Source: Crocinitomicaceae bacterium
Lineage (GTDB): Bacteria > Bacteroidota > Bacteroidia > Flavobacteriales_D > Crocinitomicaceae
Reading direction: 5' to 3'
NCBI GenBank assembly: GCA_023253775.1
Contig: JALRFI010000017.1
Coordinates: 1 to 36,078, forward strand
Length of the DNA stretch: 36,078 bases
The position numbers were made by a program, and so were the translations under genes. Under the pieces are notes generated by a model that was not told where the DNA came from, searched no databases, and was given only the letters and a program-made list of their open reading frames with translations. The stretch's first letter is position 1. Each line of letters starts with the position of its first letter. This document shows, piece by piece, positions 18,866 to 28,600 of this stretch.

Positions 18866-21319
18866 ATGATCAAACACATTATACTTTTCTCTGCGCTGAT
18901 CACATTTTACAATGCATCCTCACAAAAAGTAATGTCTCCTGAAGAATTTTTCGGATACCCACTTGGATCCTATTTCACCAGACATCATCAAGTAATCAAC
19001 TATTTCCGTCAGATCGAGCGAAATAGTGGTGGTAAAATGTATGTTGAGGAATATGGAATCACCAATGAGAGAAGAGAGTTGGTCGTTGCATACATTTCAT
19101 CTCCTGAAAACATTTCGAGAAGAGACGAAATTCAAGCAAAACATGAGAAGGGTGAAAATGAAGACGTAGCAATCGTTTGGTTGAGCTATAATGTCCATGG
19201 AAACGAAAGTGCTGGAACAGAAGCGTCTATGCAAACTGCGTTTGAATTGATCACCGAGCACAATGATTGGTTAAAAAATGTATTGATCATCATTGATCCA
19301 TGTATCAACCCAGACGGTAGAGATCGATATGTAAACTGGTACAACCAGCAGCACAATGCAATTCCTAACCCAAATTTAGTCGCTGCAGAACACGATGAAC
19401 CATGGCCAAGTGGACGACCAAATCATTACTTATTTGACCTGAACAGAGATTGGGCATGGATGACACAGGTTGAGACAAGACAACGAATCCCACTTTACAA
19501 TGAATGGCTACCCCACGTACATGTTGATTTCCACGAACAAGGGATCGATGACCCTTATTATTTCGCTCCTGCTGCTGAACCATTCCATGAGGTTATTACT
19601 GACTGGCAAAGAGAATTTCAAAATGGTTTAGGAAGAAATCACGCTAAGTACTTTGACAAAAACGGATGGTTTTACTTCACTCGTGAAATCTTTGACCTTT
19701 TATATCCGAGCTACGGAGACACCTACCCTACCTTCAATGGTGCCATCGGAATGACCTATGAGCAAGGAGGAAGCGGTCAATGTGGTCTTGCTGCGATAAA
19801 CGAAGAAGGCGACACGCTTACCCTTTACGATCGTATTGCACATCACCATATGACGGGTATCTCTACGGTAGAATTCTCTTTCATGAACCATGACAAGTTG
19901 ATCAGTGAATTCAAAGCATTCGGAACAAAAAATAATTTCAAATACAAATCATACGTTCTTTCAGGAAACTCTGAGCAGTTGAATGCCTTGATCAAACTAC
20001 TTGATTCACACGGGATCACATACCAGCAAGGTAACGGAGAGTCTGTAAAAGGATTTGATTTTGAAACGCAGAAGTCAGGATCCGCTAAAGCATCAGATAA
20101 GCATTTGATCGTTAGTACTGACCAGAAAAAAGGAACCTTGATCAATGTGTTGTTTGAACCAAAAACAAAACTATCTGATTCACTCACGTATGATATTACC
20201 GCCTGGTCGTTACCATATGCATACGGACTTAGCTGCATCGCTTCAGAATCATTGATCAAAGGAGCAACTTTTAAAACAGCTGAAAATGAAGTAGCACATC
20301 CAAAGGACACATACGCTTATTTGTTCAGATGGAATAGCATGTCGGATGCGAAACTTCTCGCTAATCTTATAAGTCTTGGTGTAAGAGTTCGTTTCTCCGA
20401 GCAGAAATTCACTTTTGGAAAAGAAGAATATTTACCAGGTACATTGATAGTTGTCAAGCCTGAAAATGATCACCTGGAAATTGACAGAATCATTAAAGAC
20501 ATGGCGAAAAAGCACAAAGTTGAGTATACGATTTCCTTTACTGGTATGGTTGATACAGGAAAGGACTTTGGATCAAGTTCTGTTAAGCTGATCGATGGAC
20601 CTACTGTTGGCCTCGTGAGCGGAGAAGGAACAAGTTCATTGATGGTTGGTGAGGTATGGTATTACTTCGAGCAAGAATTGAATTATCCACTAACGGTGAT
20701 TCAGTCATCTTCAATCAGCGACTACGCATTAAAAGGTATTGATGTATTGATCTTGCCTGAAGGATACTATTCGATCAGTTCCTCTGTGCTTTCTTCCTTT
20801 TTTTCCAAAGGAGGAAAAGTGATTGCAATGGGTGGTGCATTATCAAATTTTGCAGGGCAGGAAGGATATTCAGTGAAGATGAAAGACGAAGAAGAAGATG
20901 AGGAAGAAGAAGAAGAAGAGGAAGATCGTCATGAACACCAGCATATTGCGTATGAAGCCGAGGAAAGAGAAGCAATTAAGGATATGATCACCGGAGCAAT
21001 CTACAAGTGTAAGGTTGAAAACTCGAACCCTCTGGCATTCGGATACCCTCAACATTACTTTACCCTGCGACTTGATGCAAGTGCTTACGAATGGCTGGAA
21101 GATGGCGGAAATGTAGTTTATACAGAAGCCAAGAGCTCAGCCGTTTCCGGATTTGTAGGATGCAACGTAAAAGAAAAGCAATCAGAAAGTCTGATCTTCG
21201 GAGTAGAATCGATTGGAGCAGGATCTGTGATCTATATGGTTGACAATCCGTTATTCAGAGGATTCTGGGAAAACGGAAAGTTGTTTTTTGCAAATGCCAT
21301 CTTCTTCGTAAACAAGTGA
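18866..21319 (+). CDS. Secreted M14-family zinc carboxypeptidase-like protein
   Basis: NVHGNESAGTEASMQTAFEL (HxxE), DPCINPDGRDRYVNWYN, FDLNRDW, HVDFHEQ; signal peptide. Confidence 0.92.
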   Translation: MIKHIILFSALITFYNASSQKVMSPEEFFGYPLGSYFTRHHQVINYFRQIERNSGGKMYVEEYGITNERRELVVAYISSPENISRRDEIQAKHEKGENEDVAIVWLSYNVHGNESAGTEASMQTAFELITEHNDWLKNVLIIIDPCINPDGRDRYVNWYNQQHNAIPNPNLVAAEHDEPWPSGRPNHYLFDLNRDWAWMTQVETRQRIPLYNEWLPHVHVDFHEQGIDDPYYFAPAAEPFHEVITDWQREFQNGLGRNHAKYFDKNGWFYFTREIFDLLYPSYGDTYPTFNGAIGMTYEQGGSGQCGLAAINEEGDTLTLYDRIAHHHMTGISTVEFSFMNHDKLISEFKAFGTKNNFKYKSYVLSGNSEQLNALIKLLDSHGITYQQGNGESVKGFDFETQKSGSAKASDKHLIVSTDQKKGTLINVLFEPKTKLSDSLTYDITAWSLPYAYGLSCIASESLIKGATFKTAENEVAHPKDTYAYLFRWNSMSDAKLLANLISLGVRVRFSEQKFTFGKEEYLPGTLIVVKPENDHLEIDRIIKDMAKKHKVEYTISFTGMVDTGKDFGSSSVKLIDGPTVGLVSGEGTSSLMVGEVWYYFEQELNYPLTVIQSSSISDYALKGIDVLILPEGYYSISSSVLSSFFSKGGKVIAMGGALSNFAGQEGYSVKMKDEEEDEEEEEEEEDRHEHQHIAYEAEEREAIKDMITGAIYKCKVENSNPLAFGYPQHYFTLRLDASAYEWLEDGGNVVYTEAKSSAVSGFVGCNVKEKQSESLIFGVESIGAGSVIYMVDNPLFRGFWENGKLFFANAIFFVNK
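20884..20945 (+). repeat. GAA/GAG-rich low-complexity tract encoding a poly-acidic then His-rich segment
   Basis: Encodes DEEEDEEEEEEEEDRHEHQH. Confidence 0.85.
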
Positions 21320-21708
21320 CAGCAAGGAATTTTATCGCAATAGCGGTTGGACTTTTCGTTGCCTTCTTTCTTGACTATGTCCTTGAAATGGGTGCTTCTA
21401 AGCTATTCCCAGTAGCTTCAAGGCCGACACCAAAAACAAAGGAGGAATTGATCGCTTTGTTTGAAAGTATCCCCGTAATGACTCTACTTTTTGTAGGTTT
21501 CGCTCATTCAATTGCCATTTTTACGGGTGGATTTATCTCTAAAAAGATCAATCCAGAAAGCAGCACGGGAATCATCGTGATCATTGCATTGTTTGGAATC
21601 CGAACGATCACAGAAGTCGCTCAGTTGCCCTTGCCTACGTGGTTTGTGATCTTTGAAATTTCTTTGATGACCTTCGCTTCTGTTCTTGCCTTTAGGTTAT
21701 TTAAATGA
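21316..21708 (+). CDS. Small integral membrane protein, hypothetical
   Basis: 130 aa with several TM segments; GTG start in a GTGA overlap with the M14 stop. Confidence 0.7.
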   Translation: MTARNFIAIAVGLFVAFFLDYVLEMGASKLFPVASRPTPKTKEELIALFESIPVMTLLFVGFAHSIAIFTGGFISKKINPESSTGIIVIIALFGIRTITEVAQLPLPTWFVIFEISLMTFASVLAFRLFK

Positions 21709-22812
21709 AGTCTTTAGGATGAAAGGCACCGAATTTATTTTCCCAGCTTCAACTAAACCTATTTGAAAGTCTGAAATTTTAGGATCCCTTTCATAATAAT
21801 CAGTGGAAATGATCTGCGCATTGCTCTTCATTGCCGCCTGATACCTCGTATAATCATTTGATCGGGCTTCCAGGGAACCTGCGTCTGTTCGGGTCCTTAC
21901 CATGTATTTTTTCGAAAGCTCGTTGATCTCCTCCTCCTTTCCGATCGGATCATTCCTCATTACAAACGCAGTGGACTCCCCTCCTATTTCGCCATAAGCA
22001 AACATTGGTTTGTCTTCGCCGCTGTTCAGCGATAAATTGTATCGTCCATCATGATCACTATCGTACAAGAAAAAAATCTTCCCTCTAACCTCCTCAAGTG
22101 TTGGCCAGCCAGCATCCTCCAATCGTTCCTTAATTGAAGAAAATTCACATTGAAGATCCTTCGGTGAATAAAGTAGTGAATCTGTTCCGAACCACTTCCT
22201 GATCTTATGGTCCAGTATTCCCACAGCAATACTATCGAAGGGAATCGCCCGCTTAAACCCAAGAAATCTCAAAAATCCGCTATAATCACCCGGTGATGAT
22301 CCTTTTGCTTCGATATTAATGAATATTGGTTCATGAGAAGGGTGAGCGAGGCTCCACTGTCTCAATTCGGAAAATGCATCTTCCAGTGTCAAATAATTGG
22401 TTTCGAAATCAACATCTGCAATATGAAGGAGCTTGAATCCAGGTTCATGCATCACCTCATTCTTGATCTTTTGCTTTCTACCGGAGAGAAACAAATTCAC
22501 CCTTCTTTTTCTGTAATGACCCCCTTTTGGATCGTTATAAACATCTAATTCAAATCCTCTTATGTAATAATCATTCAGCTGAACGGGTAATGGTAAATGG
22601 CCGTAATCCAGCTGAATTGGATCCAGATCTCCTCCCAGTCTCCTCTTGAATCGCGACAGAAATTTTATCACTTTGGGATCCGGCTTTCTCTTATAACTGT
22701 TGTGAGAAGCCAGAAATCTTAGCTCATTTAATCGGATAGTATCTTCCTGAGAAAATCCAACTTGAACTATTATCAGAATAGTAAAGGCTAAAAGTATCTT
22801 CATCTTATTCAT
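21697..22812 (-). CDS. Ca2+-dependent phosphoinositide-specific phospholipase C-like (PI-PLC C1-like) secreted protein
   Basis: LRFLASHNSYKR..., YIRGFELDVYNDPKGGHYRKR, FINIEAKG, GKIFFLYDSD; signal peptide. Confidence 0.8.
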   Translation of the reverse strand: MNKMKILLAFTILIIVQVGFSQEDTIRLNELRFLASHNSYKRKPDPKVIKFLSRFKRRLGGDLDPIQLDYGHLPLPVQLNDYYIRGFELDVYNDPKGGHYRKRRVNLFLSGRKQKIKNEVMHEPGFKLLHIADVDFETNYLTLEDAFSELRQWSLAHPSHEPIFINIEAKGSSPGDYSGFLRFLGFKRAIPFDSIAVGILDHKIRKWFGTDSLLYSPKDLQCEFSSIKERLEDAGWPTLEEVRGKIFFLYDSDHDGRYNLSLNSGEDKPMFAYGEIGGESTAFVMRNDPIGKEEEINELSKKYMVRTRTDAGSLEARSNDYTRYQAAMKSNAQIISTDYYERDPKISDFQIGLVEAGKINSVPFILKTSFK

Positions 22813-24478
22813 TTATTTGGTAGGTAAACATCCGAATTGAATTCAACTCAAGTTGTTCTTTCGTATCACCATTCCATACATATACTTTGAGTCCGTTCAC
22901 ATCCCAGGGTACATCATCAATCAAGAATTCAAACTCCTCAACATCAGAGCTGATCATCTCTTTCAGAAAAAGGGCTTTGTAGTACTTTCCTTCTACATCA
23001 GAAATAACGACTCTTGATTCTTGAATCGAAGAAATAGCTTTGGCTTCTATCAAAATTTTAACACCTACCGATTCGACATCTACCATGGTTTCGATAGACG
23101 CAGAAAACGGATGTGTTTCATTAAGAAACTCTGTTTCATCAATACTTTCTGTTTTTATCAACTTCCAATTTTCAGGAATTATCACCTTTTGAAGGGCAGG
23201 TTTCAGTCTGAAGAAATTCGTTTTGTACGAATCCCATGTCGTCTGCCCTCCAACATGCACACTTTTCACCACCTGAAAGGCTTGAAACAAATTAAGCGGA
23301 ATAAAAACAAAGAGCATTGGAATCACCCACTTTCGTGAAGTTTCATTCAAGAAAAGCGCTGTAGGAACTACAATAAATGGATAATACTCGACCATTACTC
23401 TTTGGCCCATTCCAGCCCCGAAAGTCCAGCACCACCAAGAAGAAAGTACATAAGTTATGAGAACCAGCGGCACCAAATAGGCTATACCAAGCCAACCATT
23501 TCTTCCGAAAGAATACAATACACCAATAATGAGTAACAGAAGCAGAACCGGACTCCAGAATAACCAGCCTTTTTCCGAACTAAACATAAATTCTATCCAA
23601 TGTGGATGCAAGAAGTCAAAACCTTCATCTTTGTAGGAATAGACGATCCAATTCCCTGTCTGCCATTTCCACATTAATGGAGGAATGATCAGGATCAACA
23701 CAGAAATGATCAATGATTTCCATACTCTTAAAAGTTCTTTGAAATCTGGTAGAATATTCTTCAAACGATTACCCGTCAAGAATGGGAAATACAAAAGACA
23801 AAGGATCATAATTGCATTTGTAGGACGAATGATCATGATCAAAGCCATTAAAACAAGCATCAATCCCAAATACTTTCGTTCGGAAAACCACCTTTCACCA
23901 GCCCACAATAAAACAGCCGCCAGGAAGAAACTAAACACATGACTAACTGTGTGATCATAAATCACATAATACCACAAATTGGTTCCAAACAACAACAATG
24001 ACAGTAACGCCGCAACCTTTACTTCACTGACATTCAAATTTTTAAGGAGCCCCCACAAAAATCGAAATCCAAGTAACAAATAAACAATGTGAGACAAGCC
24101 TATCATGAGTTGAAAAGGCATCGAATATCCATCTACAGAATAACCAAAGACGAACGCAAATAGACAACCAAGAAAGAAAAAAGGAGCATAAAGAATACTC
24201 AAACCCGGGAATGTCTTATTCACCTTTGTGCCATTTGGCTGTTCATTCAGGAAATCCTTAAAGTGTGATCCATCCTCAGGATAATATTTCTTTTCAGCAT
24301 CATAAATAAAATTGAAAGATGGATCCTGATACAGGAATAATGCAGGTAAGTAGGCATAATATCCTTTACCGTCAGCATTAATAGATCTTAAATAGGGTGA
24401 ATTGACATCTCGATACAGAAAAAATGCTGCCATAAGCAGACTCAATAAAAGCAGGAAGTATTTCTTTTCAGAGATCAT
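22805..24478 (-). CDS. Polytopic membrane protein, GT-C-fold glycosyltransferase-like
   Basis: About 10 TM segments; SINADGKGYYAYLPALFLYQDPSF first-loop acidic motif; C-terminal soluble domain. Confidence 0.7.
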   Translation of the reverse strand: MISEKKYFLLLLSLLMAAFFLYRDVNSPYLRSINADGKGYYAYLPALFLYQDPSFNFIYDAEKKYYPEDGSHFKDFLNEQPNGTKVNKTFPGLSILYAPFFFLGCLFAFVFGYSVDGYSMPFQLMIGLSHIVYLLLGFRFLWGLLKNLNVSEVKVAALLSLLLFGTNLWYYVIYDHTVSHVFSFFLAAVLLWAGERWFSERKYLGLMLVLMALIMIIRPTNAIMILCLLYFPFLTGNRLKNILPDFKELLRVWKSLIISVLILIIPPLMWKWQTGNWIVYSYKDEGFDFLHPHWIEFMFSSEKGWLFWSPVLLLLLIIGVLYSFGRNGWLGIAYLVPLVLITYVLSSWWCWTFGAGMGQRVMVEYYPFIVVPTALFLNETSRKWVIPMLFVFIPLNLFQAFQVVKSVHVGGQTTWDSYKTNFFRLKPALQKVIIPENWKLIKTESIDETEFLNETHPFSASIETMVDVESVGVKILIEAKAISSIQESRVVISDVEGKYYKALFLKEMISSDVEEFEFLIDDVPWDVNGLKVYVWNGDTKEQLELNSIRMFTYQINE

Positions 24479-24525
24479 TGTTCAAACAAAAATAAGAATA
24501 ATCCTATGGCACTTTTGAAATCAAT

Positions 24526-24533
24526 TATCTTTG
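24526..24533 (+). promoter_or_regulatory. Putative -7 element TATCTTTG for the GT2 gene
   Basis: Exact TAnnTTTG, 6 nt before the ATG. Confidence 0.55.
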
Positions 24534-24539
24534 GGGTGC

Positions 24540-25262
24540 ATGAACAACAAGGCAAGCAGACTTTCAATATTAATTCCAGCATACAACGAAGAGGAAACGA
24601 TTTCTCAGATCCTGGAGAAGGTATTGGAGCTCCCTCTTGCAGGAGATCTGGAAAAAGAAATCATTGTCATCAATGATCGTTCCTCTGATAGCACGGGTAT
24701 TCTGGCTGATGAATTTGCACTGCAGCACGGAGATTCCAGGATTATTGTTCATCATCAGAAAGTAAATTCCGGTAAAGGAGCGGCTCTGCACAAGGGGATA
24801 GAGCTCGCAACCGGAGACCTCATCATTATTCAGGATGCTGACCTGGAACTTGATCCCAATGACATCAATCTTCTTTTGTCAGAATGGTTAAAAGGTGATC
24901 ACAATGTCATTTATGGATCTCGTTTTCTTGAACAGAAGCATGAGAATACCAATTTTATGTGGCACATCATGGGAAATGGGTTTCTAACCAAGCTCTCAAA
25001 TCTATTTACACGAGTGCGTTTGACAGATATGATGACCTGCTATAAACTTGTGCCTGCCGATATGCTCAAGCAGCTGAATCTTAAAGAAAAAAGATTTGGT
25101 TTTGAACCAGAGGTTACAGTGAAACTAGCCAAACTAAAAACCACATCCTTTAAAGAGGTCCCTATTTCGTATTCAGCAAGAAAACGTGAAGAAGGCAAAA
25201 AGATTAACTACAAAGACGGTTTTAGAGTTATGTATTGCATCGTCAAATACCGATTCAATTAG
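24540..25262 (+). CDS. Family 2 glycosyltransferase (polyprenyl-phosphate sugar synthase-like)
   Basis: LSILIPAYNEEETISQILEKVLE, INDRSSDST, NSGKGAALHKGIELATGDLIIIQDADLELDPND. Confidence 0.92.
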   Translation: MNNKASRLSILIPAYNEEETISQILEKVLELPLAGDLEKEIIVINDRSSDSTGILADEFALQHGDSRIIVHHQKVNSGKGAALHKGIELATGDLIIIQDADLELDPNDINLLLSEWLKGDHNVIYGSRFLEQKHENTNFMWHIMGNGFLTKLSNLFTRVRLTDMMTCYKLVPADMLKQLNLKEKRFGFEPEVTVKLAKLKTTSFKEVPISYSARKREEGKKINYKDGFRVMYCIVKYRFN

Positions 25263-25818
25263 TCTTTTTTGTGTTGATCTGAAATCCAAGTCCGGCTGAA
25301 AAGATCAATTCGTCAGCTCTCAATGAACCTTGTTCAAATCCTCTTATCGTCGAATTCATGTAGGTCAATTCCGCGAAAAAATGAAAGTATTTCCAAACGT
25401 AGTAAGCCGTACCTATCTTCACCGAGAAAGTAGGATTAAAAGAAGTTCCGGATTTCAAAGGAGACTGAATAATGGACAATCCCGGCTGAAAACCTAAATA
25501 GCTATCCCAGTTATTTTTCGTTTCATGATAAAAGGCACCAAAGCTCGTATTTAAGGCGCTAGAATACATATTTACACTGCTTGACGACTCAGCACCCGGA
25601 ATATAGAAAAAGGACTCTCCCCTCAAACTCAATTTCTCCTCCAGTTGATAGGCCAGAAATCCATGGATGTATATATTCTGAACATCGCGATTCAACATTT
25701 TTGAAGGAGCAATTGTGACTGATGCCTTTAAAGTACCTTGACGAATATACTGTTCCTGCTGTCCTATGGAATAATGCGCAAACAGAACAGCTGCTGAAAA
25801 AAGAATTATTCTTACCAT
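25255..25818 (-). CDS. Outer-membrane beta-barrel-like hypothetical protein
   Basis: Signal peptide IILFSAAVLFAHYSIGQ, alternating beta pattern, C-terminal ADELIFSAGLGFQI. Confidence 0.6.
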   Translation of the reverse strand: MVRIILFSAAVLFAHYSIGQQEQYIRQGTLKASVTIAPSKMLNRDVQNIYIHGFLAYQLEEKLSLRGESFFYIPGAESSSSVNMYSSALNTSFGAFYHETKNNWDSYLGFQPGLSIIQSPLKSGTSFNPTFSVKIGTAYYVWKYFHFFAELTYMNSTIRGFEQGSLRADELIFSAGLGFQINTKKTN

Positions 25819-26426
25819 AAGTCAGCAATTTTGTAATTGATCCCTACATGGAAGAGTAAATGCCCTTCCAAACTGCCTCCTCCTTCTGATCGAAACTCGA
25901 CTGTGCCATTCAATTGCTCAGCATCCACATGATTACCCAAATGGATCATGTATTGACCAACGACTGAAAGATCAAGACGAGGTGAAAGATTCACGTGAAC
26001 TCCTGCTCCACCTTGAACAGCAGAACTCCATCGTTCCAAATAATTCAATGAATTCAAATTATCCACTAATCTTGTATAGTCAAAGCAGTGACCAGCTAAT
26101 AAATACGGACGAAACAACGTTCCTTCTTCAGTAGGATAAAACAACACGCTCCACCCAATATGATAATCAGTTCGATGAGCAAAATCTTCAATATTTCCTG
26201 TGATATAATCGAAAAACCAATCTGAATTTGCACGATCAGCGAACTGAAGTCTGAATTGCCCCCCAATTCCAATTCCGGTATTACCAAATTCCCCATGACT
26301 GAACGTACTGATGGTCGTTCTGGCTCCTAAGCTAACCATTCCTCCATCATTTCCTTTGATGTCTATAGGTTGTGCTGTTACTGCACCAATATGCAAAGCA
26401 AACACAAAAATGAGTAGTGATTTCAT
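25812..26426 (-). CDS. Outer-membrane beta-barrel-like hypothetical protein
   Basis: Internal start MKSLLIFVFALHIGAVTAQ gives a clean signal peptide; C-terminal LLFHVGINYKI. 7-nt overlap with the next gene. Confidence 0.6.
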   Translation of the reverse strand: MKSLLIFVFALHIGAVTAQPIDIKGNDGGMVSLGARTTISTFSHGEFGNTGIGIGGQFRLQFADRANSDWFFDYITGNIEDFAHRTDYHIGWSVLFYPTEEGTLFRPYLLAGHCFDYTRLVDNLNSLNYLERWSSAVQGGAGVHVNLSPRLDLSVVGQYMIHLGNHVDAEQLNGTVEFRSEGGGSLEGHLLFHVGINYKIADLW

Positions 26427-26486
26427 GTTGATCTGGTTTATGGTCCTTACCCTAAAAACGCCATTAATTTTCATTTCGTATAAACA

Positions 26487-26511
26487 AAAAATGCAGCCTA
26501 AGCTGCATTTT
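26487..26511 (-). terminator. Intrinsic terminator downstream of fabI
   Basis: Minus strand AAAATGCAGC-TTAG-GCTGCATTTTTTG. Confidence 0.88.
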
Positions 26512-26515
26512 CTAT

Positions 26516-27328
26516 TTAGTTTGAGAATTTCTCTATTACCTCGGTCGTAACACCTGTATTGGAAAAACCACCATCGTGGAATAGGTTCTGCATAGTAACG
26601 TATCTTGTCAGATCCGAGAATAAAGTAACACAGTAATCAGCACAAGATTCTGCATCTGCATTACCAAGTGGAGACATCTTTTCTGAGAAACTGACGAACT
26701 CAGAAAAACCTTTAACACCACTACCAGCAGTTGTCAATGTTGGCGATTGAGAGATCGTATTTACTCTCACTTTTTTCTGAACCCCATAATGGTATCCGAA
26801 ACTTCTTGCAATCGATTCCAGATAGGCTTTGTTGTCTGCCATATCATTGTAATCTGGAAAAACACGCTGCGCAGCGATATACGAAAGCGCCACGATCGAT
26901 CCCCATTCATTCATTGCATCCAACTTCATTGCCGTTTGCATTACTTTGTGAAAGGACAATGCAGAAACGTCAAGTCCCTTCATTGTATAATCATAATTCT
27001 CACTCGTGTAGTGGTTTCCTTTTCTCACGTTTACTGACATTCCAATAGAATGTAGAATAAAATCGATCTTACCACCAAGGATCTCCATAGACTGAGAAAT
27101 CAACTTTTCAAGATCTTCAACACTAGTTGCGTCTGCAGGAATGATTTCAGAGCCGGTCTTTGAAGCTAGTTCATTGATCTCACCCATTCTCATTGCGATC
27201 GGCGCATTTGTTAAAACGAACTTTGCACCATGCTCATGAGCCTTTTCAGCAACATGCCATGCTATTGACTGATTGTTTAGTGCACCGAAAATAATTCCTC
27301 TTTTTCCTTCTAATAATCCTTTTGCCAT
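26516..27328 (-). CDS. fabI: Enoyl-[acyl-carrier-protein] reductase (NADH)
   Basis: GKRGIIFGALNNQSIAWHVAEKAHEHGA, LHSIGMS, LSYIAAQRVFPDYNDMADNKAYLES (Y-x6-K). Confidence 0.96.
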   Translation of the reverse strand: MAKGLLEGKRGIIFGALNNQSIAWHVAEKAHEHGAKFVLTNAPIAMRMGEINELASKTGSEIIPADATSVEDLEKLISQSMEILGGKIDFILHSIGMSVNVRKGNHYTSENYDYTMKGLDVSALSFHKVMQTAMKLDAMNEWGSIVALSYIAAQRVFPDYNDMADNKAYLESIARSFGYHYGVQKKVRVNTISQSPTLTTAGSGVKGFSEFVSFSEKMSPLGNADAESCADYCVTLFSDLTRYVTMQNLFHDGGFSNTGVTTEVIEKFSN

Positions 27329-27346
27329 TTTGCAATATTTTGGAGG

Positions 27347-27354
27347 CAAAGATA
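27347..27354 (-). promoter_or_regulatory. Putative -7 element TATCTTTG for fabI
   Basis: Minus-strand exact TAnnTTTG, 18 nt before the ATG. Confidence 0.6.
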
Positions 27355-27478
27355 GCTAATTTCTTCAACTCAGAATTGATTACAAAAAGTATTGAAATAC
27401 TGCAAGCTATGAGCACCTGCACTATTGTAGGATCAATATTACTTTCCTAATTTCGCAACTGAATTTTTAACGTAATAA

Positions 27479-28600
27479 GTGAAAAAGCTCTTCAAAAGTA
27501 AATGGTTCAAAATCCCCTTTTACACCCTACTGGTGGGGTTTGCATTGATCGGATTTTTCCTAACTGCCAGTTACGCTGCAATCAAATTGAGACTAACAGA
27601 TGATTCCGGTTCCGTTGACGTAAATAACCGATACTTTCAGGAGATCAAAGATAAATACAACCAATCCTTTAAATTAGACACCTCTTCCGTTCAATTCAAC
27701 GATTATGAAGCTGTTCAGCGCATTGTATTATTAAACAAATTCTATCCTGTTAACGCTCAATTCATCATGAACGCCTTTGAGAAGTCAGATGATAAAAGAG
27801 AAATACTACGAATGTTGGATGCTGCAGATATTCAGTTGAAAGGCAACAAGTATTACAATCAACAACTTCGTAAATTAAAGGCAAGCCTCAAACGAAAGAA
27901 AAAATACAAATCCATCAGTGTTTATGAATGGATGAACATTTCTGAATGGCAAGATTTCAAGATCGCAGTTGCAAAGGATAAGGAATTGATCGATTCTGCA
28001 GCAAGAGTAACGGGTGTAGAATCAAGATTAATCGTTGCATGTTTGGTGGGAGAGCAAATACGACTTTTCAATTCGAATCGGGAGGCGTACAAAAAATGGA
28101 TTGGACCATTGAAGATCTTGAGCGTTGAATCACAGTTTTCTTTTGGAGTAACAGGAATCAAGGAGCATACAGCGATGAAGATCGAACGGCTTTTGAAAAC
28201 ACCTGAAAACGAATTTTATTTAGGAGAGCGCTATGAAAACCTTCTCGATTTTGCCACTGAAGATACTACAAAGGAGCGATTGGACCGTTTGACCTCATAT
28301 AGAAATCATTACTATTCCTACTTGTATGCCGCTGTTTTTCTTAAACAAGTGAAACATCAATGGGAAAGAGCCGGATTCCCTATCGATGATCGTCCTGAGA
28401 TCCTTGCCACACTGTTCAATGTAGGTTTTCCTCAATCGAAGCCAAAATCTAACCCAAGAGTTGGCGGTTCAACGATAAAGATTCATGAAAAACCCTACAC
28501 CTTCGGAGCAATAGCTTACCAATTCTATTATTCTGGTGAACTTTTTGACCTATTCCCTATACAGTCCAAAAAATTTGACTGGATCGAAAATGAACTATAA
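27479..28600 (+). CDS. Membrane-anchored protein with a lysozyme-like/lytic transglycosylase-like region
   Basis: N-terminal TM; VTGVESRLIVACLVGEQIRLF...ESQFSFGVTGIKEHTAMKIERLL resembles SLT-type motifs. GTG start. Confidence 0.6.
   Translation: MKKLFKSKWFKIPFYTLLVGFALIGFFLTASYAAIKLRLTDDSGSVDVNNRYFQEIKDKYNQSFKLDTSSVQFNDYEAVQRIVLLNKFYPVNAQFIMNAFEKSDDKREILRMLDAADIQLKGNKYYNQQLRKLKASLKRKKKYKSISVYEWMNISEWQDFKIAVAKDKELIDSAARVTGVESRLIVACLVGEQIRLFNSNREAYKKWIGPLKILSVESQFSFGVTGIKEHTAMKIERLLKTPENEFYLGERYENLLDFATEDTTKERLDRLTSYRNHYYSYLYAAVFLKQVKHQWERAGFPIDDRPEILATLFNVGFPQSKPKSNPRVGGSTIKIHEKPYTFGAIAYQFYYSGELFDLFPIQSKKFDWIENEL

Noticed and set aside
26731-27048. ORFs antisense to fabI (26731-27048, 26747-27037)
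   Set aside because: Antisense to a well-supported fabI frame with no recognisable motifs.
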